Assembly (NCBI RefSeq): GCF_900232995.1 | Contig: NZ_OCVX01000003.1 | Span: 3,049,991-3,113,990 of the forward strand | Origin: Mycobacterium simulans | Lineage (GTDB): Bacteria; Actinomycetota; Actinomycetes; Mycobacteriales; Mycobacteriaceae | Reading direction: 5' to 3' | DNA: 64,000 bases | Shown here: positions 27,901 through 36,604 of the stretch, piece by piece | Layout of the letters: each line of letters starts with the position of its first letter | Position numbering within the stretch: the stretch's first letter is position 1 | Made by a program: the position numbers and the translations under genes | Notes under the pieces: model-generated | The model's input: the letters and a program-made list of their open reading frames with translations, nothing else | Databases searched by the model: none | Told to the model about the DNA's origin: nothing

Positions 27901-29472
27901 CCGGTTGCGCTCAGCGAGCACGCGCCGCTGCAGGCGACGGATGCCGCCGTCGTCAATCGAGCCGGGAGCCAGCCGAAGCGCGACCGCGAGTTGCCGTTCC
28001 GCGCTGGCCGGGCCTATGCGGCGGGGCTGGACGGCGACCGGCTCGCGGTCAAAGGCGGACCGGAGGTCGTGCTTTCGGCGTGCGTCGAGGGCCAGGACGG
28101 CGCCGTCCGCGAGGCGCTGTTGGCGCACGTCCATGCGATGGCTACGCGCGGCTTGCGCGTGATCGCGGTCGCCGAGCGCACGCTGACGGAGGCCGACCTG
28201 GCGGTCGCCGAGGAGAAGGGACTGGAACCCTTGTGCGGCAACGGGCTTCGCCTGCTCGGCTTCCTTGGTATCACCGATACGCCGCGACCCGACGCGAGGG
28301 AACTTTTGCTCGGGTTGGCGAAACGGGACATCGGTGTCCGCGTCATCACCGGTGACCACCCGGCAACCGCCCGCGCCATCGCTCGTCAGATAGATCTCGA
28401 CGTCCCGGATGACTGCGTGATCACGGGAGCGCGCTGGGAGCGACTGTCGATCGCCGAACGCGCCGAAGTAGTCAAGGACAACGTCATTTATGCGCGTATG
28501 ACGCCCGAGCAGAAGGTGCAGATCGTCCAGCAGATCAGCAATTCCGGTGTCGTCACCGCGATGGTGGGAGACGGCGCTAACGATGCCGCGGCGATCCGTG
28601 CCGCGGCTGTAGGAGTGGGGGTGTCCGCTCACGGAAGTGATCCGGCCCGCGGTGCCGCGGACGTGGTGCTGACCGAGGGCCGCGTCGGAAGTCTGCTGGA
28701 TGCGATCGAGGAGGGCCATCGGCTATGGCAGCAAGCGCAGGCCGCGGTCGCTATGCTGCTTGGCGGCAACGCCGGTGAGGTGGCCTTCAACGTCTACGGA
28801 ACGATGGTGCGCGGCGTCGCGCCCCTTACCGCCAGGCAGATCCTGCTGGTGAACCTCCTGACCGACGTGTTTCCCACGACGGCGGTTGCGGTGAGCGCGG
28901 TCCGCAACATGCGGCCCCCTTCGGAGCGTGGGATCAACATGGACGATCTCATGCAGACCGTCGCTATCCGCGGTGCCGCAACGACCATTGGCGCAAGCGC
29001 TGCGTGGAGCATGGCCACCTTTACCCGCGCGGCCCCGCAGCGTGCGGCGACGGTCGGTTTGGTGGGCTTGGTCACGACGCAACTCGGACAGACGTTGTTG
29101 GAATCACGCGATCCGCTCGTCATCGGCACCGTCGCCGGAACCTTCGCCGCGATGGCCGCGCTCATCACGACGCCGGGCCTCAGCCAACTGGTCGGGTGCG
29201 TCCCGCTGGGTCCGTTGGCATGGTTCGAAGGTCTGGCCCCGGCCGTAGCGCTGACCGTGCTTACCGCCGCCAAGCCCGACCTACTGCTCCGGACGGCGTC
29301 GCTTATCGGTAAGCGCATCACGCAGTATGCGAGCAGGGCCGACCGCCGCTTGACCGGCGTGATGGGGTCGCTCAACACCTGGGCACAGGAGCTACCCGGC
29401 ATGGACAAGGGGACCGTCGAGGAGTGGGAGCCGGCGTCGCAAGTTGAGTACAACCTCGTCCCCGCCAGTTAA
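24994..29472 (+). CDS. Giant P-type cation ATPase, CtpH/CtpI type
   Basis: About 1492 aa from this ATG; a GTG at 24934 would add 20 residues, and the ribosome site is weak for both. An N-terminal metal-binding-like domain (about 45-110) and a long ~500-aa mycobacterial-specific membrane region precede the ATPase core. Core motifs are the actuator TGES (near 778), PEGLP in the M4 helix, the phosphorylation site DKTGT (Asp935) and the hinge GDGAND (1192-1197). PEGLP is typical of calcium-type P2 pumps, and CtpH/CtpI are of this size. The transported ion is not proven by sequence. A small gene follows after 23 bp in the same direction. Confidence 0.92.
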   Translation: MVCKTVFEAALEPIVSGLRMVIGGGAAAAAELLGGERPRRRWAANGRGWIELRVPDGSRTADFAAFLEKTIGSTAGVSRTQVNWPLSRLVVDIEEDGPTIEQLVQMVTAIERVFAAAIDRSEPCGESEPAKPARLPGIDIPGDGAEVVNRLSLLAAKVASLGLTAALQVARAPRLPRVFAAVTTFAEAQPDVRRVFERSLGRARADALLALGTAVTQSLGHTPSVIAADILLRGLRLIEALAAVDAWNEHEPHLALSAGCEPQPEYSRPRPVPDTAPENYARAATAAGLAGAVALAVSGGAALASEAVIVAAPRALNYARESFATTFCAGLNRKHHTLVLRPDVLRHLDGVDVLIVDPEVLVGESLRVTEISGVDGELRTKVWQCAQTDVNAGLLGPGVHTGCSLSPAHELPDLRDLEVVVTRSADPFAEPLIAAARAAELKLLSVDQADPGHLRGTFDELVRVGDDGLDGNVDRAIFTAIRRLQSDGKVVAVVGRELPHAFAAADIALAVWPADRAPAWTADVLMPNLKVACRIVDAIPAAKSAARRGVELAAAGTVLGTLTLLPGVRAAGVRPSIAAAALALIPGYVIARGVAMQPDPAAAADTEWHALDADRAQQQIRLLRPDLDNPVAPNAVAARAPKSRVQALAARFVDGGKDVVEAIWHEMQDPLTPILATGALASALIGSPVDGALVAIVLLGSAGMSAAQRLSSDRRLSKMLSAQTPPARISTGPDQFELVETERLTPGTIIEVRTGEVVPADARVLSAVAAEVDESSLTGESLPVTKNPAPTPGRPLAERACMIYEGSTVLSGVCRAMVVAVGDATAAGRAMALAPRRRDEVGLHAQLAAVTAKVLPWTLTGGIGVVATALLRGSGIREAVTSGVYCAVAAVPEGLPLVATLAQREAARRLTERNVLVRSPRSVETLGRVEVVCFDKTGTLSENRLVVTDISAQPGFDEDVILERAALATPVALSEHAPLQATDAAVVNRAGSQPKRDRELPFRAGRAYAAGLDGDRLAVKGGPEVVLSACVEGQDGAVREALLAHVHAMATRGLRVIAVAERTLTEADLAVAEEKGLEPLCGNGLRLLGFLGITDTPRPDARELLLGLAKRDIGVRVITGDHPATARAIARQIDLDVPDDCVITGARWERLSIAERAEVVKDNVIYARMTPEQKVQIVQQISNSGVVTAMVGDGANDAAAIRAAAVGVGVSAHGSDPARGAADVVLTEGRVGSLLDAIEEGHRLWQQAQAAVAMLLGGNAGEVAFNVYGTMVRGVAPLTARQILLVNLLTDVFPTTAVAVSAVRNMRPPSERGINMDDLMQTVAIRGAATTIGASAAWSMATFTRAAPQRAATVGLVGLVTTQLGQTLLESRDPLVIGTVAGTFAAMAALITTPGLSQLVGCVPLGPLAWFEGLAPAVALTVLTAAKPDLLLRTASLIGKRITQYASRADRRLTGVMGSLNTWAQELPGMDKGTVEEWEPASQVEYNLVPAS

Positions 29473-29495
29473 CCGACGACCGCAGAGAGAGCGCC

Positions 29496-29972
29496 ATGAC
29501 CACAGTGAACGAAGACCAGGCAAATGTCTCGGCCGAACCCGAGGCGACTGACGAAATCAGCCCCGGGGAAGCGGATTTCGACTCGGGAGAGTTTGACTTC
29601 GGACTGCTTACGGCCGACGAAGTGGCTCTGGGCAAGCGATGGGCTGCGTATGCAGCGGCACATCCGAACTCCAAACGCATTGCGGCCCTGCGAAAATTGC
29701 GTGAGTTTGAACAACGTGCGATCGACTTGCCGGTCGTTGGGAAGTTCTTTACTCCCGACACCCATGATGCTGCCTACGTCGCGGGAATGGTGGGGCTACT
29801 TGCGTTTGGCGCCGTCGAACTGCCGATTGCACTCATCGTGCTGGGCGGGCACGTGCTGGTAAAGCAGCACCAGAGCCGGGCCATGTCAGCAATCGGGGAG
29901 GCCATGGAGGATTGCTTGGCGCCTCCGATCGTGGTCGGGGGTGCCATCGCCGCAACGCGCCCAACGCGTTAG
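29496..29972 (+). CDS. Small membrane protein downstream of the P-type ATPase
   Basis: A 158-aa protein. The first ~45 residues are highly acidic (Glu/Asp-rich), a charged helix region ~50-85 follows, and one or two hydrophobic segments lie at ~93-125 (AGMVGLLAFGAVELPIALIVL). It lies 23 bp after the ATPase stop and is likely co-transcribed. It corresponds by position to the membrane protein beside ctpH in M. tuberculosis. The stop overlaps the convergent ligase stop by 4 bp. The function is unknown. Confidence 0.78.
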   Translation: MTTVNEDQANVSAEPEATDEISPGEADFDSGEFDFGLLTADEVALGKRWAAYAAAHPNSKRIAALRKLREFEQRAIDLPVVGKFFTPDTHDAAYVAGMVGLLAFGAVELPIALIVLGGHVLVKQHQSRAMSAIGEAMEDCLAPPIVVGGAIAATRPTR

Positions 29973-31462
29973 CCGCCGCGGGCCGCGATCATCGCCGAGC
30001 GGTTCACCTTCGTTGCCGCCGTGCGGGGGATGGCGTCGACGAACTCCACGGTCTTGGGAACCTTGTACGGCGCCAGCCGGCTCTTGGCGTACTCGATCAC
30101 TTGTTGCTCGGTCAGAGCCGTCGCCGGTTGTACCACGGCGTGCACGCGGCGCCCCCAGCGCGGGTCGGAGATGCCGATTACCACGACGTCGGCGATGCCG
30201 GGGTGGCCGGCGAGCGCGGACTCGACCTCGGCCGGAAAGACATTGGCGCCGCCGGTGATGATCATGTCGGCCCGGCGGTCGACGATGTAGAGATAGCCGT
30301 CGGAGTCCACGTGGCCAATGTCGCCGGCGGAGCGAAACCCATCCTCGGTTGACGGCAGCGGCGTCGCGCCTCCCAGATAGCGGTATCCCGCACTCATGGG
30401 CGCGCGCAGGTAGACGTCGCCGTCTTCGCCTGGGCCAAGCGGTCGTTTGTTAGCGTCCAGAATCCGGATCTCGGTGTCCCGAAAGCCGCGCCCGACGCTG
30501 CCCGGATGAGACAGCCATTCGTCGCCGCGCAGCGCGGTGAGCCCGAGATTTTCGGTCATGCCGTAGGCCGTCACGATTTGTTGCGGGCTGAGCAGCTCAA
30601 ACCAGGTATGCAGCAGCGACGGCGGCATCACCGCGGCGCCTTGCAAGATAAACACGATGCTGGACAGGTCTCGCTTACGGATGTCGGGTCGGGCCGCGAT
30701 GCGCGCCAGCATAGTCGGCGTGGCTGTGAAGTTGCTGATCCGATAGCGCTCGATCACGTCCAAAACCAATGCAGCATCGAACTTTTCGAGGATCACCAGA
30801 TGGTCGCCGGCCAACAGGAAGAGGAACGTGGCGAAGCCGTTGGTGTGATACATCGGCGCGGGCACCATGATCGTCTGCGGCTGGGCTACCGGAGTCCAGT
30901 TCGACAGGAACGGCTCACCTTGCTGAGGTATCCATAACGAAGGCGCCAAGTTGAGAATCACCTTGGGCACGCCCGTCGAACCGCTGCTGCAGATTCCGTT
31001 GGCGGTAGGGGAAATAGCTTCGGGCTGCGGACTTTCGGATTCGCTGGCGGCGCGTGCTGCCAGCTCCCACCGGCTGTCTTCGTCGACGACCACGGCGGGG
31101 TCGATCACCGCGCGCACCCGGCTGCGCTCCCACTCGGGTAGATCCCAGTGCATGGGAACAGGAACCGCGCCGATCTTCCAGCATCCCAGCGTGGCCAGCA
31201 CTAGGTGTTGCGAATTCGGGATGGCAAGTGCGACCAGGGAACCCGTCTGCGCACCTTTGGCGGCCAGTGCCCGCCCCCACCTGTTGGCACGGGCGTCAAG
31301 CTCACCGAAGGTCAGCGACTGGGCGGTGCCGTCCAACGCGACGATGGTCACGGCCGGATCGTCGCGGCGTTGTTCGGCAAGCTCCTGGAGCTTGGTGCCG
31401 AAAGGGATTCCGTCCTCGAACGGGTTGGCGGCTACTCCAGACTCAGCGGGGTTGGCGCTCAT
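29969..31462 (-). CDS. Acyl-CoA synthetase (FadD-type)
   Basis: A 497-aa adenylate-forming ligase. The phosphate loop is GICSSGSTGVPKVILN, followed by YGMTENLGL, RSAGDIGHVDSDGYLYIVDR and the C-terminal AATKVNR with its catalytic Lys. It activates a carboxylic acid as CoA thioester. The start ATG overlaps the upstream dehydrogenase stop (ATGA), making it the last gene of a five-gene operon with four acyl-CoA dehydrogenases. The substrate is probably the acid side chain of the compound this regulon degrades. Confidence 0.9.
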   Translation of the reverse strand: MSANPAESGVAANPFEDGIPFGTKLQELAEQRRDDPAVTIVALDGTAQSLTFGELDARANRWGRALAAKGAQTGSLVALAIPNSQHLVLATLGCWKIGAVPVPMHWDLPEWERSRVRAVIDPAVVVDEDSRWELAARAASESESPQPEAISPTANGICSSGSTGVPKVILNLAPSLWIPQQGEPFLSNWTPVAQPQTIMVPAPMYHTNGFATFLFLLAGDHLVILEKFDAALVLDVIERYRISNFTATPTMLARIAARPDIRKRDLSSIVFILQGAAVMPPSLLHTWFELLSPQQIVTAYGMTENLGLTALRGDEWLSHPGSVGRGFRDTEIRILDANKRPLGPGEDGDVYLRAPMSAGYRYLGGATPLPSTEDGFRSAGDIGHVDSDGYLYIVDRRADMIITGGANVFPAEVESALAGHPGIADVVVIGISDPRWGRRVHAVVQPATALTEQQVIEYAKSRLAPYKVPKTVEFVDAIPRTAATKVNRSAMIAARGG

Positions 31463-32379
31463 GAAAACAAAGTCTCCAGGTGGCCGTCTCGGACGTCGGG
31501 TATCAGGCGCAGCGCAAGCCCTTCGGCCCCCAGCGGCAACCGGATCAGCGGTTGGGTATGCCGGTCGAGGAGGCTGACGTCGGACTCATCGCAGAAGCCA
31601 AGGGCGCCGAGCAACTGGTGCGATGTGCGCAGCACCTGTTGCGCAGTGTCGGCGGCCTTGAGTCGAAGCGCCAGCGCGTCGGACGAACGTACTTGCACCG
31701 CTGTCGTTTCCAGTCGCCAGATGGTGTACTTGGCGAGCTCGTGAAGTCCGCGCACCGCGACCGACGCATCCGCGACCGCGAACCTGACGGCCTGGAAATC
31801 TGCCAGTGGCTTGCCGAACTGGACTCGGGCGCGCACGTGCTCGGTGACGATATCCAGGCATTTCAGCATCGCACCTAGAACTCGCCATGACCCCAGCACG
31901 AGGTGAAGATTAACGTCGTCGGTTGGCACGGTTCCGTCGGGTGCGCTCAATGTGGCGGCTATCAGAAAGGGCCCCAGCTTGGCGCTCGTTCGCGATGCCG
32001 GCCGCGGATGGTAGCGATTGCCGTCGAGGTCGGCGGCGATCCAACTTCCGGCAAGATCGCCGTGGTCGATGCGCGGTGCGTGCGGATTCACCAAAGCCAA
32101 TCGGGCGCCGTCGATCGCCAGTAACTCCTCGACGAGTGGATAGGGCAGGGCCGTCGCGCCAGCGGTTTGGCACAGCACCGCTGCTGCTAAGACGTCGTCG
32201 GATGACGACCGGACATCGAGCTCGAACGCGCCGAGCTCACGCAAGGCGCCGCGTGCCGCCTCGCGAACTCTGTCGTCGGTCTCGGCTCGCAGCGCGGCTG
32301 GCGGCCCGCCGATCCGGGTCAGTCGCTTGGTGGCGACGCCGGCGAAATCGGTAATATCCTGTGGCAGTTCGGTATTCAC
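31459..32379 (-). CDS. Acyl-CoA dehydrogenase, short subunit
   Basis: A 306-aa acyl-CoA dehydrogenase fold with a reduced N-terminal part. It keeps the helical C-terminal bundle (RVQFGKPLADFQAVRFAVADA, LLGALGFCDESDVSLLDRHTQPLI). Short partners of this type pair with a longer FAD subunit to make the alpha2beta2 dehydrogenases of steroid-like CoA esters. I use a GTG start that overlaps the upstream stop as GTGA. The longer partner is most likely the gene immediately upstream. Confidence 0.85.
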   Translation of the reverse strand: MNTELPQDITDFAGVATKRLTRIGGPPAALRAETDDRVREAARGALRELGAFELDVRSSSDDVLAAAVLCQTAGATALPYPLVEELLAIDGARLALVNPHAPRIDHGDLAGSWIAADLDGNRYHPRPASRTSAKLGPFLIAATLSAPDGTVPTDDVNLHLVLGSWRVLGAMLKCLDIVTEHVRARVQFGKPLADFQAVRFAVADASVAVRGLHELAKYTIWRLETTAVQVRSSDALALRLKAADTAQQVLRTSHQLLGALGFCDESDVSLLDRHTQPLIRLPLGAEGLALRLIPDVRDGHLETLFS

Positions 32380-33542
32380 CGGTGTTGTTCTCCCAAGACG
32401 TCGCGCGCCACCAGCATTCGCTGCACTTCGATCGTGCCGGACGCCACGGTGGCCGCCTGTGCGTAGCGCCAATGGTCCTCGATCGCCCCATGCAGGGCCG
32501 CCGACGTGCCGCTGTCCAGCGCGGATGGGCCCAGGACGTCGAATAGCAGCTCGGCAACCTGCTGATCGCAGGTGGTGGTGGCGATGCGTGCCGCACTGGC
32601 CGCCGCGCCCGCCGATGGGTCGTCCTGCAGGGAAATGGCTCGGTAGGCCAGCACTCTGGCCACCCGCAAGTCGACGAGAGCCCGAACCCAGCGGGCGCGA
32701 ATCGATTCGGGCAGTTGCTCCCAGTCGTCACCGAGTTGCCTGCGCATCCGGTCGAGTAGCGATTCGCAGCGTGCGTAGCGCGCAATGCCGACGCGCTCGA
32801 ACGCCAGTGCTTCCCGCATCACCCGCCAGCCATCGCCGGGCTCGCCCAGCACGTCGCCGGGAAATGCCTGCACGCCGTCGAGGAACATCTCGTTGAGGTG
32901 ATGAGGCCCGAGCATCGACGGGATCGGCCGGACGGTGAAACCGGGACGATCCATCGGAAGCAGAAACAGGGTGAGCCGCTTGGGCTTTGGGGCGTCCGGA
33001 TGGGTGCATGCCGCCAATACACACCAGGACGCCATTTGTGCGTACGACGTCCACACCTTCTGGCCGGTGATGCGCCAACCCTTGCCGTCAGGGCCGTCCG
33101 GTACGGCGCGGGTCCGCAGCGACGCGAGATCGGTACCGGCTTCGGGCTCGGAAAATCCTTGGCACCAGATGACTTCTCCGCTTGCGATTGCCGAAAGATG
33201 CATTTCCTTCTGTTCGGCTGTCCCGTAGCGCATCAGTGCGGGACCGACCCAGTTGATTCCCATGTATTGCGGACCACGCGGTTCGTGGTGGGCCCACATT
33301 TCCTCGCGCAGTACCGTCTGCTGCCAGATCGAACCTCCACCACCGCCATACTCTTTCGGCCACGCCAGTGCGAGCAGTCCCTCGGCTGCCAGCAGCTTGC
33401 AGAAGGTCTCGGTGGTGGCAAGGTCGCGCGGATCGTCGGTGCAGGCGCCCAAGAAGTCGGCGGGAATGTTGTTGGATATCAACTGCCGTAGGTGCATTCG
33501 CAGTTCGACGGCGTCATCGCCGAGGCCGTAATCCATAGTCAT
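32376..33542 (-). CDS. Acyl-CoA dehydrogenase
   Basis: A 388-aa full-length flavin acyl-CoA dehydrogenase. The FAD/substrate segments CQGFSEPEAGTDLASLRTRA and WRITGQKVWTSYA are present, with the C-terminal TIEVQRMLVARDVLG. The start is the ATG that overlaps the upstream stop; a second ATG lies two codons later. It probably forms a heteromer with the short subunit just downstream. Confidence 0.9.
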   Translation of the reverse strand: MTMDYGLGDDAVELRMHLRQLISNNIPADFLGACTDDPRDLATTETFCKLLAAEGLLALAWPKEYGGGGGSIWQQTVLREEMWAHHEPRGPQYMGINWVGPALMRYGTAEQKEMHLSAIASGEVIWCQGFSEPEAGTDLASLRTRAVPDGPDGKGWRITGQKVWTSYAQMASWCVLAACTHPDAPKPKRLTLFLLPMDRPGFTVRPIPSMLGPHHLNEMFLDGVQAFPGDVLGEPGDGWRVMREALAFERVGIARYARCESLLDRMRRQLGDDWEQLPESIRARWVRALVDLRVARVLAYRAISLQDDPSAGAAASAARIATTTCDQQVAELLFDVLGPSALDSGTSAALHGAIEDHWRYAQAATVASGTIEVQRMLVARDVLGEQHR

Positions 33543-34645
33543 CCCTTCGGCAGCCCGAGCAGCCGCTCGGCGATGATGTTTCGCTGGACTTCGGAGGTTC
33601 CGCCGTAGATGGTCGCCGCCAGTGCATCTTGTCGTTCGAAGAGCAGATCGGGATCCCCGGCCGACCCTGGCCCCCCTGACGCCGCGCGAAGTTCCCAAAC
33701 ACGTTGCAACGTAACCGATCCAAGAAGCTTCATGATATCTGCCTCCGGGCTGGGTCGCCCGGCGAGTTCATTGTCCAGGGCGCGGTATCCGGTGGCCCGC
33801 AGCGCCTCGGCATCGGCGAGCAGCGAGCCGAGTTCGGTGTAGATGTCTTCGTCTTGGGTGCCCCGGATCGAGTCGAGTGCGCGTTTGATCTCCACCCAGT
33901 TCATGATCCAGATCATCTGGCGCTCATGGTGTAACGACGACAGCGCAACGCTCCAGCCGCCGTTTAGTGGGCCCAACAGATTCTCCACCGGCACCTCGAC
34001 GTCGTCGAGAAAGACCTCGCAGAACGTCTCGTCGGATATGGATGCCATCCGGATGGGTTCGATCCTGACGCCGGGAGAGTGCAGGTCGAGGATGAGGCAG
34101 GAGATGCCGCGGTGTTTCGGCGCATTCGGGTCGGTGCGGGCATATAACGTGCACCAGCGCGACTCGTGGGCCTGGGTGGTCCAGATCTTCCTGCCCTTGA
34201 CCCGGTAAATGTTGCCGTCGCGCTTGGCGCGGGTGCGCAGACCGGCGAAGTCCGATCCGGCCTCCGGCTCGGACATGCCCAGCGCCCACCATTCGTCGCC
34301 GCGCAGCAGGGGTACCAGGAGGCGGTCGATCTGCTCAGGGGTGCCGAACCGCCGAATGCCGGGGGCAACAACGTTGGGACCGGCGATGTTGGGCAGCTTG
34401 GGCGCGGAGCGCATCGCTGCCTCGAGACGGATCTCCATTGCGTCCCGCAGGCCCAGTGATCGACCGCCGTGCTGGCGGGGCCAGGAGGGCTGTAACCAGC
34501 CCGCTTCGAAGGCGGCCCGCTGATAGTCCCGCCGCAGCGGGATATCCCAACGGTACTGGCGATAGTGCTCGTAGTAGTCGCTTGGCAGAAACTCCGTCAA
34601 CCAGGCGCCGTACTCCTCGACTTGTGCCGTTTTGTGGGCAGTCAT
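33539..34645 (-). CDS. Acyl-CoA dehydrogenase
   Basis: A 368-aa acyl-CoA dehydrogenase with ALGMSEPEAGSDFAGLRTRA, YRVKGRKIWTTQAH and the terminal YGGTSEVQRNIIAERLLGLP. Start and stop both overlap neighbours by ATGA. It is the second long-type subunit of the cluster and probably pairs with the 350-aa gene upstream, giving two different heteromeric dehydrogenases encoded by one operon. Confidence 0.9.
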   Translation of the reverse strand: MTAHKTAQVEEYGAWLTEFLPSDYYEHYRQYRWDIPLRRDYQRAAFEAGWLQPSWPRQHGGRSLGLRDAMEIRLEAAMRSAPKLPNIAGPNVVAPGIRRFGTPEQIDRLLVPLLRGDEWWALGMSEPEAGSDFAGLRTRAKRDGNIYRVKGRKIWTTQAHESRWCTLYARTDPNAPKHRGISCLILDLHSPGVRIEPIRMASISDETFCEVFLDDVEVPVENLLGPLNGGWSVALSSLHHERQMIWIMNWVEIKRALDSIRGTQDEDIYTELGSLLADAEALRATGYRALDNELAGRPSPEADIMKLLGSVTLQRVWELRAASGGPGSAGDPDLLFERQDALAATIYGGTSEVQRNIIAERLLGLPKG

Positions 34646-35694
34646 GCGGCGCCTCCGGCGAAGCGGGCGCCCACTGCGTGGTACAGCGCCCGACTGTCGC
34701 CCAGCAGGGCAGCACCCTGCCAGGCATGTCGGATATAGAGGTGGGCATCGTGTTCCCAGGTCTGCGCGAGCGCACCGTGTACCTGGACTGCGGTGCGCGC
34801 ACAGCCGACGGCGGCGTCGGCCGCTGCTGCCTTGGCGAGCGCCGCGGCGATCCAGTTGCCGCGTGGATCGGCGGCCGCCGCGTAGGTGAGGCTCCGGGCA
34901 CGCTCCACGCTGACGTAGTTGTCCGCCAGCGCATGCTTGATTGCCTGGAACGCGCCGATCGGCTTGCCGAATTGATGTCGCGTCTTTGCATGCTCGACGG
35001 ATCGCTGCAGGACGGCGCTCGCCACGCCGACGAGGTCGGCGGCGGCGGCGATGAGCGGTGCTGCCAAGACCGCTTCGACGGTTTCCACGGCTGCGATCGC
35101 GACGGGTTCGGTGTCGATCTCAATATCGGCGATGGGTTGTGCGGGATCGATGGACTCGCCCGCGAGCGTGGTCGTGCCGTCGCCGACGCGCGCTACAGCG
35201 GCTATCGGACCTTCGTCGGAGGTGGCCAGCGTGACGACCAAGTAGGCACGAGTCAGGTTCGGGACCGCCACCGCACGCCCGCGTAAGCGCCCATCCTGCA
35301 GCGTCATCGGTGGCCCGGGCAACCGCTGCCCCGGGCAGTGCACGGCCAGCGTGGCGACCACACCGGTCGCGATGTCGGCGAGAACCGCGTCGAAATTCGG
35401 GCCGCATGCCCGCAACACGCTTGCGGCCAGACCGATGCTGCTCAGCAACGGGATAGGCGCTAGGGCGGCACCGCATTCCTCGAGAACCACCGCCAGCTCG
35501 AGCGGGCCGTAATCGTCGGCGTCAGATGCCGCGAGTTCCGTCCAGCCCAGGTCGACGACCGTCTTCCACAGGGTGCGCCAGCGCTCCGGGTCGGTCAGTG
35601 CCTCGCGGGCGACATCGGGCGGGCACTCGGTACGCAGGATGTCGCGCACGGTGTCACGCAGCGCCAGCTGCTCCGAAGTTAGACCGACATCCAT
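34642..35694 (-). CDS. Acyl-CoA dehydrogenase, partner subunit; first gene of the operon
   Basis: A 350-aa acyl-CoA dehydrogenase-fold protein (LTSEQLALRDTVRDILRTEC at the N-terminus, HAKTRHQFGKPIGAFQAIKHALAD, VQVHGALAQTWEHDAHLYIRHA). The ATG lies 5 nt after AGGGG; the frame extends upstream but only through the promoter. It opens the five-gene leftward operon, divergent from the luciferase-like gene. The conserved A/T-rich operator lies 9 bp upstream of its start. Confidence 0.88.
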   Translation of the reverse strand: MDVGLTSEQLALRDTVRDILRTECPPDVAREALTDPERWRTLWKTVVDLGWTELAASDADDYGPLELAVVLEECGAALAPIPLLSSIGLAASVLRACGPNFDAVLADIATGVVATLAVHCPGQRLPGPPMTLQDGRLRGRAVAVPNLTRAYLVVTLATSDEGPIAAVARVGDGTTTLAGESIDPAQPIADIEIDTEPVAIAAVETVEAVLAAPLIAAAADLVGVASAVLQRSVEHAKTRHQFGKPIGAFQAIKHALADNYVSVERARSLTYAAAADPRGNWIAAALAKAAAADAAVGCARTAVQVHGALAQTWEHDAHLYIRHAWQGAALLGDSRALYHAVGARFAGGAA

Positions 35695-35702
35695 AAGACC
35701 CC

Positions 35703-35719
35703 TAACATAATAAAAATAG
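35703..35719. promoter_or_regulatory. Shared operator, site A (acyl-CoA dehydrogenase/LLM divergent promoter)
   Basis: TAACATAATAAAAATAG lies between two divergent genes. It differs from site C (49465-49481) at 2 of 17 positions and from site D (56481-56496) at 2 positions plus one missing A. Confidence 0.65.
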
Positions 35720-35752
35720 TAAACTAGCGACTCTGTTGCAATCGGAGGACGC

Positions 35753-36604
35753 ATGGTCGAGTGGTTTCTGTTTTTGCCGCAGGTGCGGTTGCCGGTAGCC
35801 GATATCGTGGACCGGGCGCGGCATGCCGAGGCCAGCGGGTTTGACGGGATCGCGTTCATCGATCACCTTGAGGCACCTGGACAGCCCAACGAAAACATCT
35901 GGGAGGCAATGAGCATTGCCACTTGGGTTGCAGCCAACACGCAGCGATTGCAGGTTGGCCATCTCGTGCTTTGCGATGCATTCCGGCATCCCGCGGTGCT
36001 TGCGAAACAGGCCGTGACTCTGTCTGCGGCATCGGACGGCAGGTTCGAGCTCGGTCTCGGCTCGGGATCCTGGCCCGCGGAATTCGCCAGATTCGACGTG
36101 GGCGAGCAGGATCCGGTGGCCCGGGTTGAGCAGCTCGAACGCCACCTGGAGCTGATCGCGCAGTACTGGGCGGACGGAGAGAAGGCTCAAAGTCCCAGAC
36201 CGGCCCATCCGATACCCCTGATCCTGGGCGGTAGCGGTCCCCGGATGATGGAACTCGTTCGCAAATACGCAGATTGGTGGAATCTGCAGTCGAATCACAT
36301 TGATAGGCTGTCTCGATTGGCCCCGACAGTGGGCTCGGCGCGGATATCGGTGCAGCAGATGGTGGGCTTCGTCCGGTCGGGCAGCGATCCGGCCGCCGTG
36401 CACGAGGTGAGCACCCGGCGATTCGGTCATCTAGGACCGGGGCTGGTATGCGGTGATGCCGGTCAATTGATCGCACACTTCGCCGGCCTGGCGGCTCAGC
36501 GGGTGGAGCGTTTCTACGTGTGGTTCGCCGATTTCGCCGTGCCGGATTCTCTTGCCGAATTCGGTGAATCGGTGATCAAGGCGTTCCCGAACGCTGCGCC
36601 TTAG
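35753..36604 (+). CDS. Luciferase-like (LLM) flavin or F420 oxidoreductase
   Basis: A 283-aa LLM-class TIM-barrel enzyme: GFDGIAFIDHLEAPGQP, LQVGHLVLCDAFRHPAVLAKQ, the phosphate-binding GRFELGLGSGSWPAEFARF and IPLILGGSGPRMMELVRKYADWWN. Members oxidise or hydroxylate small organics with FMN or F420. The ATG follows CGGAGGA. It is divergent from the dehydrogenase operon across operator A, and its 3' end overlaps the convergent SDR gene by 29 bp. Confidence 0.87.
   Translation: MVEWFLFLPQVRLPVADIVDRARHAEASGFDGIAFIDHLEAPGQPNENIWEAMSIATWVAANTQRLQVGHLVLCDAFRHPAVLAKQAVTLSAASDGRFELGLGSGSWPAEFARFDVGEQDPVARVEQLERHLELIAQYWADGEKAQSPRPAHPIPLILGGSGPRMMELVRKYADWWNLQSNHIDRLSRLAPTVGSARISVQQMVGFVRSGSDPAAVHEVSTRRFGHLGPGLVCGDAGQLIAHFAGLAAQRVERFYVWFADFAVPDSLAEFGESVIKAFPNAAP

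Noticed and set aside
27532..28719. 395-codon minus-strand open frame
   Set aside because: It is antisense to the ATPase core, whose DKTGT and GDGAND motifs are clear on the other strand.
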